DNA of 64,000 nt from contig NC_091052.1 in the NCBI RefSeq assembly GCF_963966145.1, positions 7,006,001-7,070,000 on the forward strand. The letters are read 5' to 3'. How positions within the stretch are numbered: position 1 is the stretch's first letter; each line of letters begins with the position of its first letter. This DNA is from Tenebrio molitor. Taxonomy: Eukaryota > Arthropoda > Insecta > Coleoptera > Tenebrionidae. This document shows positions 37,501-52,500 of this stretch, piece after piece. The notes beneath the pieces are model-generated. The model had not been told where the DNA came from, ran no database searches, and was given only the letters and a program-made list of their open reading frames with translations. The position numbers and the translations under genes were made by a program.

Positions 37501-40500
37501 GTTCACGTAAATTCCTCACAACAAATTTTGTTGGAACAAAGTTTTAAAAAAATGGGAAGTGTATTTTGTTTTATTTATTTGACTCGACAGGAACGAGTAA
37601 ATATTTTATATCGGGCGCAGATTTTTCAGTTTTTTAGTTAAGGGGAAAACTGTTTTGTTGGGATAATGTTTCGAGTTTTTGATTCTTGGACCTGAAACGG
37701 CAAATTTGTCTGTGTACGAATTTAACGGTTCAGCAGAACGACGGTGCTCTGGGTTGTGACTAACCATCTGCATTGCATATTCAGTGTTTACTATGTGTCT
37801 GCCTCCGTGACGTAGCATTGCTTGTTGTTAGTTCTCCGAACCACCGCCTCTTAGTTTTGTATGTGTGTTTACCCCCCAGTCACAGATGAACAAGGACGCT
37901 ACGAGCGCTAGTCCGGCGACGACACCGAAGGCGCCGCCCGTCGCAGCCGCCCCCGTCAGCAACACCATCATTCCCTCAACCCAGGTTTCCGCCATCGTCG
38001 CTCCAGTGTCAGAGGTGTGCACCCAACAGTCGCGGCCTACGCCATCACTAACCACCGCTTCCACTAGCTCTGTGTCTGTCTCCCCACCAGTAACACCCCG
38101 ACCCGCCTCACTAACACCCTCACCATCCATTCAGCAACAGTTTACCGTGCACGGTCAGTTCTTGGGGCCGGGTGACCACTGCGGGCCCGCTCCCAATGTC
38201 ACGGTCAATCCGTTGTACCAACCGAACGTTGTTAACGAGCAGACTCCCACCTTACCGCTATTAAGGACTAATAATATCCAACAACAAACCACACCACCCG
38301 CAAGCGATCAACAGATCCGCGTGTTGACTCCCTCAGAGATCATGCGCACTCTTCCTTCCCTCTGTCAGGAAAACTATGAACCTCAACCGCTGGTGAGAAC
38401 CTGTATTCAGTGTGGACGATTTTATCCAGCTTTTTCAGTTTTCGTTGGTTTTTTTAATTACTATTTATTTTTGTTTTATGGACGATACATCTGCATTTTT
38501 ATGTTTATATCATTATTTGGTCAGTGTTGTTCTTTTTTGGTAATTTTCAAAATGCAGTTGGAGAAATTGGTCGAAATTAGAAACCATCTTTCATTCAAAA
38601 ATATGTTCTTTAATGTCATGGGGTTCAAATCGAAACGTTTTCTAACCGCATTTTGTCGAGGGAAATTCAGTGTGCTAACTAAACAGCATGATAAAAATGG
38701 AACCGAATTTATAATACGGTTGTAAAATCTACTTTGGTGAGGTTAAGACTAATATGCCAATGGCGACGCTTACTGTTTTCCTTTCAAACTCGATTTGAGT
38801 AATTGCAAATTTCTTTGAAAGCTACAACGTTTCATAATGCTAAGGTGAACAAATTTCACGGGGATCGCAGAATACTTGTCTCATTAATGAGATACGATTT
38901 TTGTTGTGAACAAGTTTTTGCCCTCTTCGATTAAAATCCACCTGTGTGTTACTCGCCAAAAAAATTCGTTTTAATCCAAGGAAGATCCTCAAACATCCCA
39001 ATCCCAATTTGTACACGGATAAGTATCAGAGCCACTTGGTAGTTACAGTAACAACTAAAAATTGTTAATGAAAAAATATGCCTCCATGTTTTTGGTGATG
39101 GTAATTAAATGAGACGGTAGTGGAAGTTTTTCTGGTAATGGGATTTCCTTAAAAAAAAAAAGATCAAACTAAATTATAATTCGTCTTTTACGTAATAGTA
39201 TTTATGTAAACCAATTGTTTTTCTGTTCTGATTAACAATTTTTATTCCTCTTATTAGCATGGCTTTTCTATTGGTTATGTTATTGATTCTGTGTATTGTT
39301 AGTGGTCTTTTAATTGTAGCTTGTACAAATTTGAATCGAAGTATGAATAAAAAATGTCGCCAGTCTGAAACTTGACCAATTTATTTTAGGATCAAGAGAA
39401 GGTGGCGTTGCAGCGCAAATCGGCTCACGAAGCCGAGCAAGAGAGGCAGTGGAAACAGCTTCAGGCGTTGAGACAACAGCAAGCTCAGCAACAACAAAAT
39501 GTGATCCAAGAGCAACGCGTCCAATGTAAAGTTACTTTCCATGAATTTTTCAAAGATAAATCAGTTCACTTTGCAGCTATAGCAAGAGTACAGCGGCAAA
39601 TATCCGACCCCACTCCGTTTCCCCAGGAGCAAACCCCTCAAGAGTTGAGTCCAGTGACGTCACCTTCGCCAAATCCTAGACAACTCCTGTCAATGGGTAT
39701 AAAATCACCTACTTTCCCACACCCAGTTCAGACACCCATGCGACCACCACCACCCGCACAAACTCCTATCGAATTCACACCCGAGAACGACCCATACGTC
39801 AAACCACCGTCCACACCAAAGTTACCACAACCCACGTTTCAACCTAGGTTGCCCGCGGATCCTTACGCCCATCAACCTTCGACTCCCAGACCTCAATTCC
39901 AAATACGTCCCACCTTGCAGGGTTTGAACGCGACCGTGCGAGCGGGTGAAGGGCCAGAATTGAGCAGGCAGCTGAGGGATCTTCTTCAAAGGCAGCAGTT
40001 CAAGAAGTTGGACGATCAATTGTTGGCGGGTAAAGGTCAACAGCGTGTTTGGCCACCCACCGAGGCTAGTCAAGAAGTTGAAACGCCAGCGGTCACCAAC
40101 GCGGCTACGTCCGGAGATGCGACGTTCAGACAGCCGTTGCCGCCGAGCATTGTTAGGCCCAGGTTGCCGGTGCCAGTTTCCGGAATTCCGAGACAGCCTG
40201 GAGCCCACCTGGGTTTGAGGATGCAGCTGGATCCCAGAATTCAAGGACTCGATCCCAGGATGAGACTGCTTATCCAGCAGCAGGTAAAATAAGATGTCTT
40301 CACTCACTTGTAGAATTAGAATTCTTTTTTTTTTCTCGATGTGTCACTTAAATCCAGAAATTATAGTTATTTGTACAACTAGTTATGCAAGTCATACTTT
40401 TTTTCATGAATTTGCAGATTGATTAACGAGGACGTAGGCCGAGTTAATCAAGCAATTAAGTGAAAAAAAGAGACTTTCATAACGTGTTGTACACACTATT

Positions 40501-43500
40501 TTTTTCCACATCGATGTAAGTTGAGAAATTTGGTCTAAAAGGATTTATGAAAAAGATGGAATAAAATGATGCAAAAAAGTACTACTTTCACCACGATTTT
40601 TCGTGTAAAAAAGTGCTACTTTCACTACGATTTTGCGTGTAAAAAAGTGCCACTTTCATCACGATATGCAAATAAAATTTAATATTAGCCACGTGTTTAC
40701 GATTTCCTTTAGCGTCACATCGTAATACGTTGCTCTTCGTTTATTGTTGCAGAGGTTAATACAACAATCTTCTGCAACCCAACAGCAACAACAGCAGGTG
40801 TTTTCTGGAGGAGCGGTTAGATTCCCACCGGGAATTGTTAGACCCACAAGCGTGGAACAGTACGAACAGATTTTACCGCGACAGCAGCCCCCTTTCCAAC
40901 CGAGAGCTGCGGAACCGCAGATGCCGCCCCGTTTACCTGTCGGTCAGATTGCTGCTATGCAAAGACCGCCTTTGAGTCAAACGCCGGCAGTAGCTAACAC
41001 TCCTAGTACTTCCGAAAATACAACAAACGACCAAGAGATTCCGGATAATGTGACTGCCGAACTGGAAAAATTGGAGCAAGAGACGGGAACGATGGCAGAA
41101 CTTCAAGGTGTGGGTGACATTCTTGGAGGTCTCGGCGATGATGATGATGAGCTTCTAGGTACGTATTTTTTAATTCAACGTGAATTATTTTCCTCCGCGT
41201 TTCATTTTTGGGTTTTTTTTTTTTTGTAAAACATTTTAAAAAATATTAATTTGTTTCAACGTGTAGCTGAAATGGGTGCCGATTTCAACATTCTGGAGTA
41301 TGCCGATCCAGAAGCCTTACCGGGCGAAAAGACGAACATTTTAGACTTGGAACTGGAAGAAGAGCCTATTAAGAACGATAAGAAAGTCAAAGTAGAGGTG
41401 CCCAAACCTCTCACTGGCGGCAAACCAAACATTGGTCCTCAGATAAAACAGGAAGTTGTTACACCGCCGTCTACCTCGGTCATTTCGGCGCCGCACAACA
41501 TGCCCGGAAACATTCATCCTCCACCTTTGGCGATTTCTCAAGCTCAGAGCCAACATCCCTTGAATCCCGGCGTGACGTCTCATTTGACGCCACAGCAGAT
41601 TCACCAACAGATGCTCCATCAGGTGCAACAGGCGGCAGCTCGTGGCAAGCCGATGCCCATCGGTGCAAAGCTTCAGACTCCGGACGGGATCATCGGAATC
41701 GTCACACAGAATAACACAGTGCAATTGCAAATACCGCAAGGTTACCACCAAAGATTAATCGTTTCCCAACGTGAGTTTCGAAGTGTTTGCATTTTGGACC
41801 ATGTCACAAATCGAATTTTGTTACAGTGCAAAACCAAAAATTGCAAATGCGATTGGGACAGAACGTTCCGAGAATGATGTCGGTGGCTCCCGTGCAACAA
41901 GGTTTGCATCCGGCTCCCGTGGGATTAAATGCCGGACCGAGAATGGGTGTTGCAGCGCCCCCACCACCACCACCTCCTTACCCCGGACCTCCGCCACCTT
42001 ATCCCGGTTCAACAACCCCACAGCAGCAGGTATGGATGTTTTAAAATTCATAAGCATGGTTTTAAATGGTTCAGTTTTGGATGTTTTATTTTTTTCATTT
42101 TAACAGCGCTCATTTTTATTTGCTCTGACGCTCGAAAATGCGTTCAAATTTAAGGTCTGCACTCTGTAAATTAATCTGATGTCCAATTTGTTTATTTGGA
42201 AGATATGGTAGTAGTTTTCTCACTCATCTTGCTTGTTGCAATGTCGAAAACGTACTCCGAACGGTCGGTGCTGTAATTTGAGCGATTCGTATAATTTCAA
42301 AATTTGTTCTGCAGGTAATGGTGAAATAAACTTTTATTACATAATTGAAATAAATTATCGATTCAAACCGCACACTAAAATGATAATTGTTTTTTATGTA
42401 GGAAATGTGTTTTTACCACATTTATTACAGTCCTAATGTATTGTAATTTGAAATCAATCAATAATGCTACTACAAAATTTGTCATTCATGGAAGAATTAG
42501 AAATTCACCCGTTGCTGGTAATTTGTTTACAATTACTACTTACCACTAAAATTTATCGGGTTTTTGTTAGAAATCTACAATTTTCGTTCATGTTTTTCTT
42601 ATTGAATGTAAGCAGATCGAACTTTTCCGAACACACATACGTTTCTCTCGTACAGTGTTACATAAATTGGCGCAGCGTACAACAATGTGCAAACAACAAA
42701 TCAAATGTAGTAAGTGTATTTAAAATTGAACATTCAAATTGAAATTTTATATTACCGTACTGTTTATTTGTGAAACTAAAGGAAAACAGAGCTTAAATCA
42801 AGGTTGAAATGTTTTTTTTTTCCTCGTTATTTACACGCTTTTTACATGCTTATAGCCTGTTCGTGATGGTCATATTTATGGTACAAAGTATGGACTTCCG
42901 TAGACCTTAAATTTAAATTTCAAATATACAACAAACATACGTCGTACGGAAGATCGTTTTATTTATTATCCGGTTTGGTAGTACTAACTTTGGTTGAGGT
43001 ACGGTGTTGTTGCTTGCATGTGTGTGGTAGATGGGATTGAGAATGGGGCCTGTTCATCTTCCGCTGGGACACATACATCCTATGCGACCGCAGGGTTTAC
43101 CTTTGCATCCACACTTGCAACGAAGACCCTTGTTGTTGGAGGTGAGATTAAAACCCCTTACGAAACACATCACATTTTTCCATTTAAACAAAAAAAATCA
43201 CTTGGTTCGATTTCATTCGAGTGAAATCGAACCGGCTTAGTTAAATTTTCACTTGTAGAGTTTGTCATTTAATGAGGATTTTTACCTAAATAATGATCTA
43301 ACTGGTGATTTTAACTGTTTACTTAATTAACGACGCTCAAAGACTCTTCTTCATATTATTCTGGTGCTAATCCTCACGTATAACAACCATCATTACCATG
43401 AGCTTATATTATTATTGTTTCAAAAAATCTTTTGCTTATTTTTGTCATGCTTGTTTTCGACATTTTATTTTTATCACTTGTAAAATTTTATGTGTAGGTA

Positions 43501-46500
43501 AGGATTAGTTCACAAACAAAAATATTTAGTCCTTCCTCATTCTCAAACCTAGATGTTTTTATTTGCACGAATCGTAATTAAAAATGAAACAATTAAACAA
43601 TTAAAAACATATTTGAAATGGTGTGGTTTATGTGTGTACTTGACGTACAGGAGCAGCCCTTGTTGTTGGAGGATTTATTGGAGCAAGAGAAACGTGAACA
43701 AGAAAAACAAAACCAAAATCAAACAGTTGTAAACAACCAAGATGTTGCCGTGACCACTGCGAATGTTGAGCAGGAACCAACGGCTTTGCTTACGGATCAT
43801 GACTTCGATAGGATCACAGACGTGTTAGGGGGTCCTTCCATAGGAATCAATGCAAATGCAAGGCAAGGACAAGGTGAGTCGCTTTTTGCAAAGAAAAACA
43901 TAAAATTGATTCGATATCGATCAGTGACGGCGAATCCACCTCAAGGAACTTGGCAACAGAGTCAGAACAGACCGAAACCTACACCCACACCCCAGCCGGC
44001 TGCTGAAATCAGAGTGCAAACCTTTAATGCGAATTTATTAACTCCGCCGCCTTTGCCGCCAGACAATATCGTTACAGAGCAGGACAAACAAAAGCAGCTG
44101 CTTTATGAGCAGTGGCTCAGTCATCAAAGCAACATCCTCGCGCAGCAGTTGAAATTCTACGAGACCGAAGTTAACAAGTTACGAAAGATGCGCAAGGTAC
44201 GAGAGTTAGTTACAGGTAATTCGATGGATGGTTTTTAATTTGTTTTTCCAGTCTTTGAACAGTAAACAGAGACAGTTGAGGAAAACTGGAGGTCAGCTGG
44301 CCGATGCTGATGCGAGCGAGTTGCAAAGAATTGCGGCAGAACAAGCAATTCTTCAAAAACATTTGGAGTCCAGTAGAAAGCTGAGTCGTCAACACGGACT
44401 GTTGCTGCAGGTATCTATAAATTTATAGGCACTGCTCTTTTTAGATCTAGCACGATGTTGGTGTCTTACACTTGTCAGCGCACTCGTAACCAACCCAGTT
44501 TTTATCGTTCGTTTTTTAATTTGTTTTAGAGACACAATATTTTTCGAAATTTACTTGTCAGACAACTGTGAAAGTTGTGTTTTTGTTTAGTATTTTTAAG
44601 TAGTGAGTAAAAGAAAATCACAGTACTCGTACATGTTACACAATTGACATAAAAAAATCACATGAAACTATGGGGCACGTAGTAGCTTTCGTAGCTGTCT
44701 TGTGGTAAAAAGTAGCAGATGTCTATAATTCAATACTTTATTATATAATTTTGTATTACTCCTATTGGTCTATATGAAGGAATACCGGAACAAACAACAA
44801 GCGAAACAACGTCCGGGCCCAGGCCAGTCGCCCCTTTTAATTCAGCAGAATCATTCGCCGCTGGGACCACCCTCATCGTCGCCAATCCATCATTCGAACG
44901 CGTCACAGTCGCCCATGATGTCGCCATCGGCGTCTCCCTTGGCCCAACACAACTCCCCGATGCACAGTCCCAGTCCCATGATATCCCACTCGCCGGGACC
45001 CGGTTCTGTTCAAAACATTTTGCAAAGCCCCAACGGAATGTCACCGATGCAACCGTCTCCCAGAATAGGAACGCCTCACTCGCAAGGCGACAGCAGTCCA
45101 GGACCTGCACCGTCTCCTTCGCAAGTTTGTCCGCCGCCACCGGCCCCGAGAATGACGTCGCCGCAGCATAAACGAGTGGTAACAAGTCCCGTCGGATACA
45201 CGAGCGACATAAGACCAGGGACGCCCCAGATGAGATTCGTAAGGACGCCACTTGACCACGGGGGAGGTCTCCAGAGACGTCTGCCGTCGCCCATGATGGG
45301 TTATCAACAAAAACCAGGGACACCGTCTCCGTTGAGCAGCCCTCCACCACAACAAATGAGCATTAATCAACAGTTGATCCAAAAACAGCTGCAACAGCAA
45401 AATTTGGAGGGACAAGAAGCTAACATTTTGAACTCGCAAAGAGCAGTTCAGTTAATACAGCAGAGAAATTTCGTGAGGCAACAGCAGTTGGTGGCACATC
45501 AACAACAACAACAACAACAAGGAGTGGCTCAACCTCAACCGCTCACTCCTCAACAGCATCAAATGATGGTGCAACAGCAACAACAGTTAGCAAAGCAGCA
45601 ACAACAAATGGTACAGTTACAAGCGCAGTTGCAGGCGCAAAGGTTGAACCAACAGCAGATCAACGCTCCTGCGTCGCCGATGCCACCGAAGAGTCCTCTG
45701 ATCAATCAACAGATCATGTCTCCGCATTCGATGCCGCCGTCACCGATGCCTCCCAGGAGTCCAATGATGAATTTCAGTAATAATCAACAACCACCAAATT
45801 CGCCGGCACAGAGAAATGCATCGTTTCATTCGAATTTAAATCAACCTCCTAGTAGTCCGATGACGCATTCGCAGTATCAACCTCCAAACTCGCCCATGAT
45901 TCATTCTCCGATGGGTATGCGAAGACCGCCTAGCGCCAATAGTAGTCCGGCGATGCCCGATCGTCCGACCAGCGTAGAAAATCCGGGACATCCAAGAACA
46001 CCCTACTCCAATCCAGGCAGCATCGATAGTTCCAGCATGTTGGATAATCAAAACGGCGGTGGTAATTCCACCAATCCCAACAATCCAATACCGTTTCCGC
46101 CCGGTTTCGGTCGGTTCGGTTATTGCAAGTTGGGCTTGAGAGGCGGCTCTCCTATGTGGAGCTTCGGAAGAGGTGCCAAAAGAATTCCGACACCTCCAGG
46201 TTCTAACAAAGAACTGGAAAAGGCGACCGTGGGTGAGACTTCGACGCCCATCAAGCCCAGAAAAGAATCTCATCTGAGCAAAGTCTCCATTTTGAAGCGC
46301 AAATCTCCGGCCAAGACAAACTTGCAATCGTTGGCGGTGAGCAAAGTGGGATCGTTGGTCAGCACCGATTACAACGAATTCGATGACAGTTCGTGCACAC
46401 CACCAGTGACGCCACCACCTGCAGCTCTGTCATCGACAAGTCGAGTGGCGACTGTACAGAAAACCGTCGGCAAGAAGATTCCGGAAGTGCAGGAGAGCAA

Positions 46501-49500
46501 AGAGACGAGTCAGGTGATGATCGTGCACAGTCCGGACGAGAAAGAGATGGGATGCGACGACCTGATGGATTATGACGACAATAACACGGTGATCTCCGGG
46601 GAAGTGTCTTTGAGTTCAGCTGCTCAACAAAACGACGGTGATGACATCGCCGTTATAGAGACGTTCTCGCAGAGCGATTTAGGTGACGCGATATCTAGTC
46701 CTCTCGAATCTGATCAAATCGCCGATGAATATGTGCTCTTCTCGGGGAATATGGTGGTAGATCTTTCGAACGAGGCGCACTACTCTGACAAAGAAGAAGA
46801 AGCCGAGGAAGAGTACGGAAGCGAAAATATGCACGTCGTGATCAGGAGTCCCACAACTAGCGACGATGAATATATTATGCAAAATAAAACAAAGAAGTAC
46901 AACATCAGACGTTTACCGTCGAATCATCTTTTAGAAACTCCCGATTCGCCCGAACAAGACGAAATGCAACCTGATCCATCACCCGAAGCAGCCGACGAAG
47001 ACGCCATAAGCAATTACGAAGAGTCCGAAATAGTCATAATTGACTCGTCGATCAAGTCTCCCGAAGAACAAATATCTACCAAAGAAGATTTCGAAGAGTT
47101 GATCGACGAGGGGTCAAGGAAAGAGAAAATTATGAAACAGGAAGTTATCACGGCGAAACACATCAACGACATACACAAGTACGCGGCGAACATGTTCAAC
47201 TTTCCGCCTAAAGCCGAGACCAGCGTGGTCGCAACCAATACCAACAGAGTCGCCAGTTTGATAACATCCAAGTTGGGACAGAAATTCTCTTTGATAACAA
47301 CACCAGTAGTGACAATATCGCGAAACGACACCCCAAAAATGAACGATGCTGTGGTGACGCAGAACGCAAAGTTGGTCAACACAACAACCACTTCGAAAGT
47401 GACGAATATTATACTTCACAGTGGAGTGCGGACCAACGTGTTGAACGTGCCAAAATTAGTAACGAGCGGGTCATCGGCTATAACTATCGTGAGCGCTAAT
47501 ACATCACCGATTGCGTCGATTCTGCCACCTGGATTTACCGTTCCCGTGATAAGCGCGAGCGCCGTTAGACAACTACCGAATGTCAAAGTGATAGACAAAC
47601 CATCGTCGTCGATATCTTTAACGACACACGATACCTGCTTGCCAAAGAAAATATTCGAAGATGATTCAGTGTCACCGGACAGTTCTAATTGTGACGATGA
47701 TAAATCTAAAGACTCGTCGGATGAAAAATCGAAGAGTGATTCACCACCTGCGGATTTCGTAAAACAGTCACCGTTTGTGAAAACGAATGATAATCTGAAA
47801 GTCTCCAAGAAAGTGGCTCCAGAGCCTGTTAAAACACCTGCAGTGATAAAAGAAGAGCCTCCAAAAACTGTAGGCGAAGTGACTTTGACTAAAACAACCG
47901 AGAGCGGATCCGGTCATACCGAAAGTAAGGTAGAAACGAGTTCTGTGGATGCTGGTTTTAAAAAGATTGAAAATGTGCACGTCAGTAATGTTAAAGTGCA
48001 CAGTCAGAGTGTGTCTAGTCCGGTAATATCTAAGACTTCTTCGCCCGTGATCATACATAACACGCCGGAGTTGAAAATGACAGCGCAGGTAATACAGGAG
48101 TCTCAGTCGGGTATACAGATAACGGCGCGAACTGAAACAGTCGACGGTTTCGAAGGTACATCGGGTGACGACACCAAGTCGGTGGTGATATCGATTCCGT
48201 CGCCAACACCTTCCCAAGAACAAATGTTGGACAATATCGCGCTGCAAGCTCTGGAAAACAGAAGAAGAGACGGTAACGGAATGCCCGGCGAGTTCGAATC
48301 TTTCGAAGATGTACTCGACATGATCGAAAATATAACAGGAGAGCCGCCCACAGTTTTGGAAGACAACATAAAAGACAAACTCATGAGTGACGTCGGTGAA
48401 TTTCAAAAATCAAATAAAATCAATCTGGTGGAACAAGAGCCACCCAAAGTGAGTACTCCGAGCAAAGTTGAACCGCAAACACCTGCTAAACCGTCGGTTG
48501 TTCCACAATTGTCACCATTGTCACAACCGACGGATCTGACAACAAACATGGCCAACGCGTCACAACAATTGCGTACTTTGTTGTCGTTACACACCACAAC
48601 AGCGACGCCTTCGACTAACGTAGAGAGCGTCGTCAAAACCATCAATCATAAAGTTGTCAGCACTGGTCCGGTGTTGACTGCAACTCCTATCGTCACGTCT
48701 AGAGTCATTCAACAGACAACCACTGTGGGGAGTCTTAACACGGTCATTGTACAAAAACAAAAAACTCCGGTGCCGTCAATGGTGTCACCAATACGAACGC
48801 AGACGACGACTGTTCAGAACACGGCTTTAACCACCAACACCCCAAGTATACAGATCACAACTTCGGGATTGAATTTCTTGCCAGCACGAACTGGCGGCAT
48901 TCAGTTGATGCCAGAACATCCAAAACTGCCGAGAGTCACCGCGATCAGTTCGTCAGCACCAACAACAACTACTACCGCACCACCAAACATCACCGTGCAG
49001 AAATCGGCGATCATTGTTACTACCACTGCGCCAGTCGAACCTGCAGAGTCAGTAAATCGAAAACCCACATGTTCTTTGACCGAGATGTTGCAGTCACATC
49101 CTGCGGCAGTTCCGACGACGAAAACCAGTGCAGACACTATTACTGCCGCCAGTTTGTTGGGTACTTCGGTGGGGATGTCACGGACTGGGTTTACTACGTC
49201 ACTGGTTCAAGCGCAACCTCACGTTTTGGTGTCTCCGATCACTTCAAATAACCTGGTTTTCCACACCAGCAGTTTTAGCGTCAGCTCTTCGAATTCCACG
49301 GTGACGACGACTTCGGGTTTCAAGCCGGTAACGTCCAGCACAAACTTGTTGCACACGCAGCTGACGAAAGTCATGAGGAATAAATCGTTGGACGATTCGA
49401 CAAGTGACAGTCTTAAATCCGACGACAGTAATAAATCTGAGAGTGTCGAGACTTCGGTCGAGAACAAAATCATCAAACAAGAACAACAGACGGGATGTAA

Positions 49501-52500
49501 ATATTCAGCGATTCAAACAACGGCCGCTAGTAGAAGCGAAGACTCGCAGAATGCTCTTTTGAAGAAGCTCTTGCAAAATACGGCTTGCGCGAGTACGCAA
49601 ACTCCACCTCCGACTTCATCAACGTCGGCACCAATCACGGTCGCAGCGCCGATACAGTTTTCTTCGAGTTTAGAGAGTCAGTTGAAAGCGTCCATTTTAC
49701 CGCCAGTCGTCAAAGAAACGACGACCGCGTCCCAAGTCAAGGTGACTCCGCAGAGGACGCCCATCATGAGCAGAGAAACGTCTTTTGTGTCGAGTCCGGT
49801 GATCCAACAACCGCAGACCTCGACGTCGGTCGGAACGACCCAACAGTTACACATCGACATCAAGAAGTGCATGCCTCCAAGTCGCACACCCAGCAGAGAC
49901 GATTTGTTATCGCCCCCTACGCCGAGATCGTCGTGCAGTCAAGATTCCAGCTTGCAAACGCCGCCTTTGGTCGTGAAAAAGGAAATAACGCAACCTCTGC
50001 AACATCAGTTATCTCAGGAAGTCAAAAAAGAGTTCGTCGACGAGACTTCGCAACATTCGGAAATTTCGGATCAGAGTCGTTGCGACGTCCCTATGAAAGA
50101 AGAAATCGATTCGTTGGATCCGATGACGGAAAAAATGATGCTGGAACAAAAAGAGGAGTTGAAAAAACAAAAACGTAGAATGTACCAGCAAAAACGACGT
50201 CAGAACCAGATAATGAACAAGGAAGCGGTGGGGCAGCCGAAGAAGCGGCCGCGGAAAAGTTCGAAAGTCGACGAAGATTATGATACTTATATAGATGGTG
50301 TTTTGGCACAGTTGCGTACTCTACCGCCCATGGTGGTTTCTGAACCCGTTTTAAATCGCAATTTCAGTATTTTACCTGTTTTTGGGAGCGATTTGAGTAA
50401 ATTGGCCGCGAACGATTACGACTCGAGATTTGGCGAATTGAAAGGGGAATACGGAAATGCCGTTGTACCGGGGTACTCAGATTTTTACACTACACAACCG
50501 TACGGGGACAAGGAACCTTTGCCCGAGAAACCTCCCGCGTCCACGCAAAGAGGATTTTACGACCAAGAATTTCCGCTCATCAAGTTCGACACGGAGGAAG
50601 ACAAGAGATTTGATATGTTCTGTCGGGAAGACTCTCCCGATTCAGTAATAAGCAGTTCCTCTCCCGAATGTCCCGTCAGAGAACCCCCACACAAATTCCT
50701 AGGGCTTAAACTTATTAACGAGGATGACGACGACGAAGACGAAGATATGTCCAAAATGAGATTGTCGCCGGTTGTCCCTATCATTGCTCCCATACCGATC
50801 AGGTTGAAACCGACCGGTCCATATCTGAAGGACTACACAGAGGTCAGTGTTGCGTTCCTATGTCCTTTTTTCTATACAGGTGTTATGGAAGTCCACGTAA
50901 TAAATTACCAATAAGAACTCTTTCAAATTAACAGTTTTTACATATTGATCTTTTTTGGCGTCCTTCATTAAATGCACAGGTTTTTTCATTCATTTGCGTT
51001 CATAAAATTTGGGATTTTTGAATCGGTCCAAAAGCGTTAAAAAGTGCCATAACAGTTCATTTTTTCACACATTTGGGGTAAAAAAAAACCGAAGCCTATC
51101 ATTTTTTAACGCAATTATAAACTTTTTCATTCATAAATAATGATACATATGTTGTCAAATTAAATTTAAACTTCCGGTTGTCAAAAAACCTGGGCATTTA
51201 ATAACAGACGCCAAAAAAATTTTGTATGCAACTAGTTAGTGAAGTATGTTTTTTTTACTCGGCGGATTTGCGCACTCGCTTCGCTCGTGCGGCAAATTTT
51301 CCTTTTCGTAAAAAAAAGTATTACTTTTCTCACTTGTTACATAATAACTATTTTTTAATGGAATATTTTGTTTAACCCATAATTTGACACTTCGCTCACG
51401 GGATAATCATCAGTTGAAACGAAAGAGTGAGTGAAAATGTTTTTGTGCGGTAAAAACTTTACAGTTTTTTGAAAAAAGAACGATCGCTAACTAACAGTTT
51501 TTACTGTTTTTCATTCGAATATTTTAATCGAGTAATTCTTTTTTCGTTCTTCGTTATCAATGGATGTGTAAAAAACACATGAGCAGGTATGAATTTTAGG
51601 GTTCAAATTATATTTAATTTTAAACTGTTTGGAAGAATTTGTGGAATAAATATAAAAAATGTTTATTTCAACGAGCCCTATTGGTGGTTACATTTATTAA
51701 GTGGATTTCCATAACACCCGGTATAAAAATTAATCGATTCTAAATGAGACATTTTTCGATAATTATTTTTAGGACAAAGAGAATGTCGGTCGTGACGTGT
51801 GCTTAAAATCAAAATTCGGCTCTACGCCCTCTACTCCCCTAAAAGATTCTGGCAACGTTACCGTTACTTTGACGTTGACGTCATCGGCAGCCGAAGACAT
51901 AATGGGAGTTCTCCGCGATTTGGCAAACATTTTGCACATACCCGCGCCGACCAGTTATCAGATAGTGGAGCGCACAAGCACGCCACCCAGCCAAAAGCTG
52001 GGATTGTACAGGACAAAGGGTAAAGATGGCAAAGAAGGAGGTAAATATGCGGGAATCAGTAGAGATTTTAGTAGTAGCACGTTTCTTTCAGCTCCGATCG
52101 ATATTCAGAGTATCCTCAACGGCGCGGCGAAATTCTGCAAGCATTGCGATGTCGTAATTCTTAAAAACATGATCAGGAAAAAAGTTTCCGAACTGCCGTT
52201 CTTGTCGAAAGATTCTGAATTGTTGAGCGACGGCGACGAGTTGTTCTTTTGCAGCATGGCATGTTACATGCAATTTGCGTTGATGCACAGGTCGCCATCG
52301 ATTCCGGAAGATAAAGCGGCGGCGATCATCGATCATTTATGCCAGAAGGACAAGAATGATTTCAAGGGGAAGAGACCGTTCGTGGATTCGGTCGAACACA
52401 AGAAGAGTTTCATGGATAACGTCGAGATGGAGTTACACTATTTTAAGAGAGAGATGGAACCGATGGATGTCGGCGAGATCAAATCGCACTCGCTGTTTAC

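Noticed and set aside
37606..37818. Minus-strand open frame inside a KMT2C/D intron
   Set aside because: Short, no family, no splice context. The intron is better explained as noncoding.
38393..38725. Extension of the KMT2C/D frame past 38392
   Set aside because: A clear donor (CTG|GTGAGA) precedes it, the translation turns into Phe/Tyr-rich intron-like sequence, and exon 12 joins in phase.
44730..50793. Many long open frames antisense or frame-shifted to exon 19 (up to 212 codons)
   Set aside because: They are shadows of the strong codon bias of the real frame, with low-complexity products.
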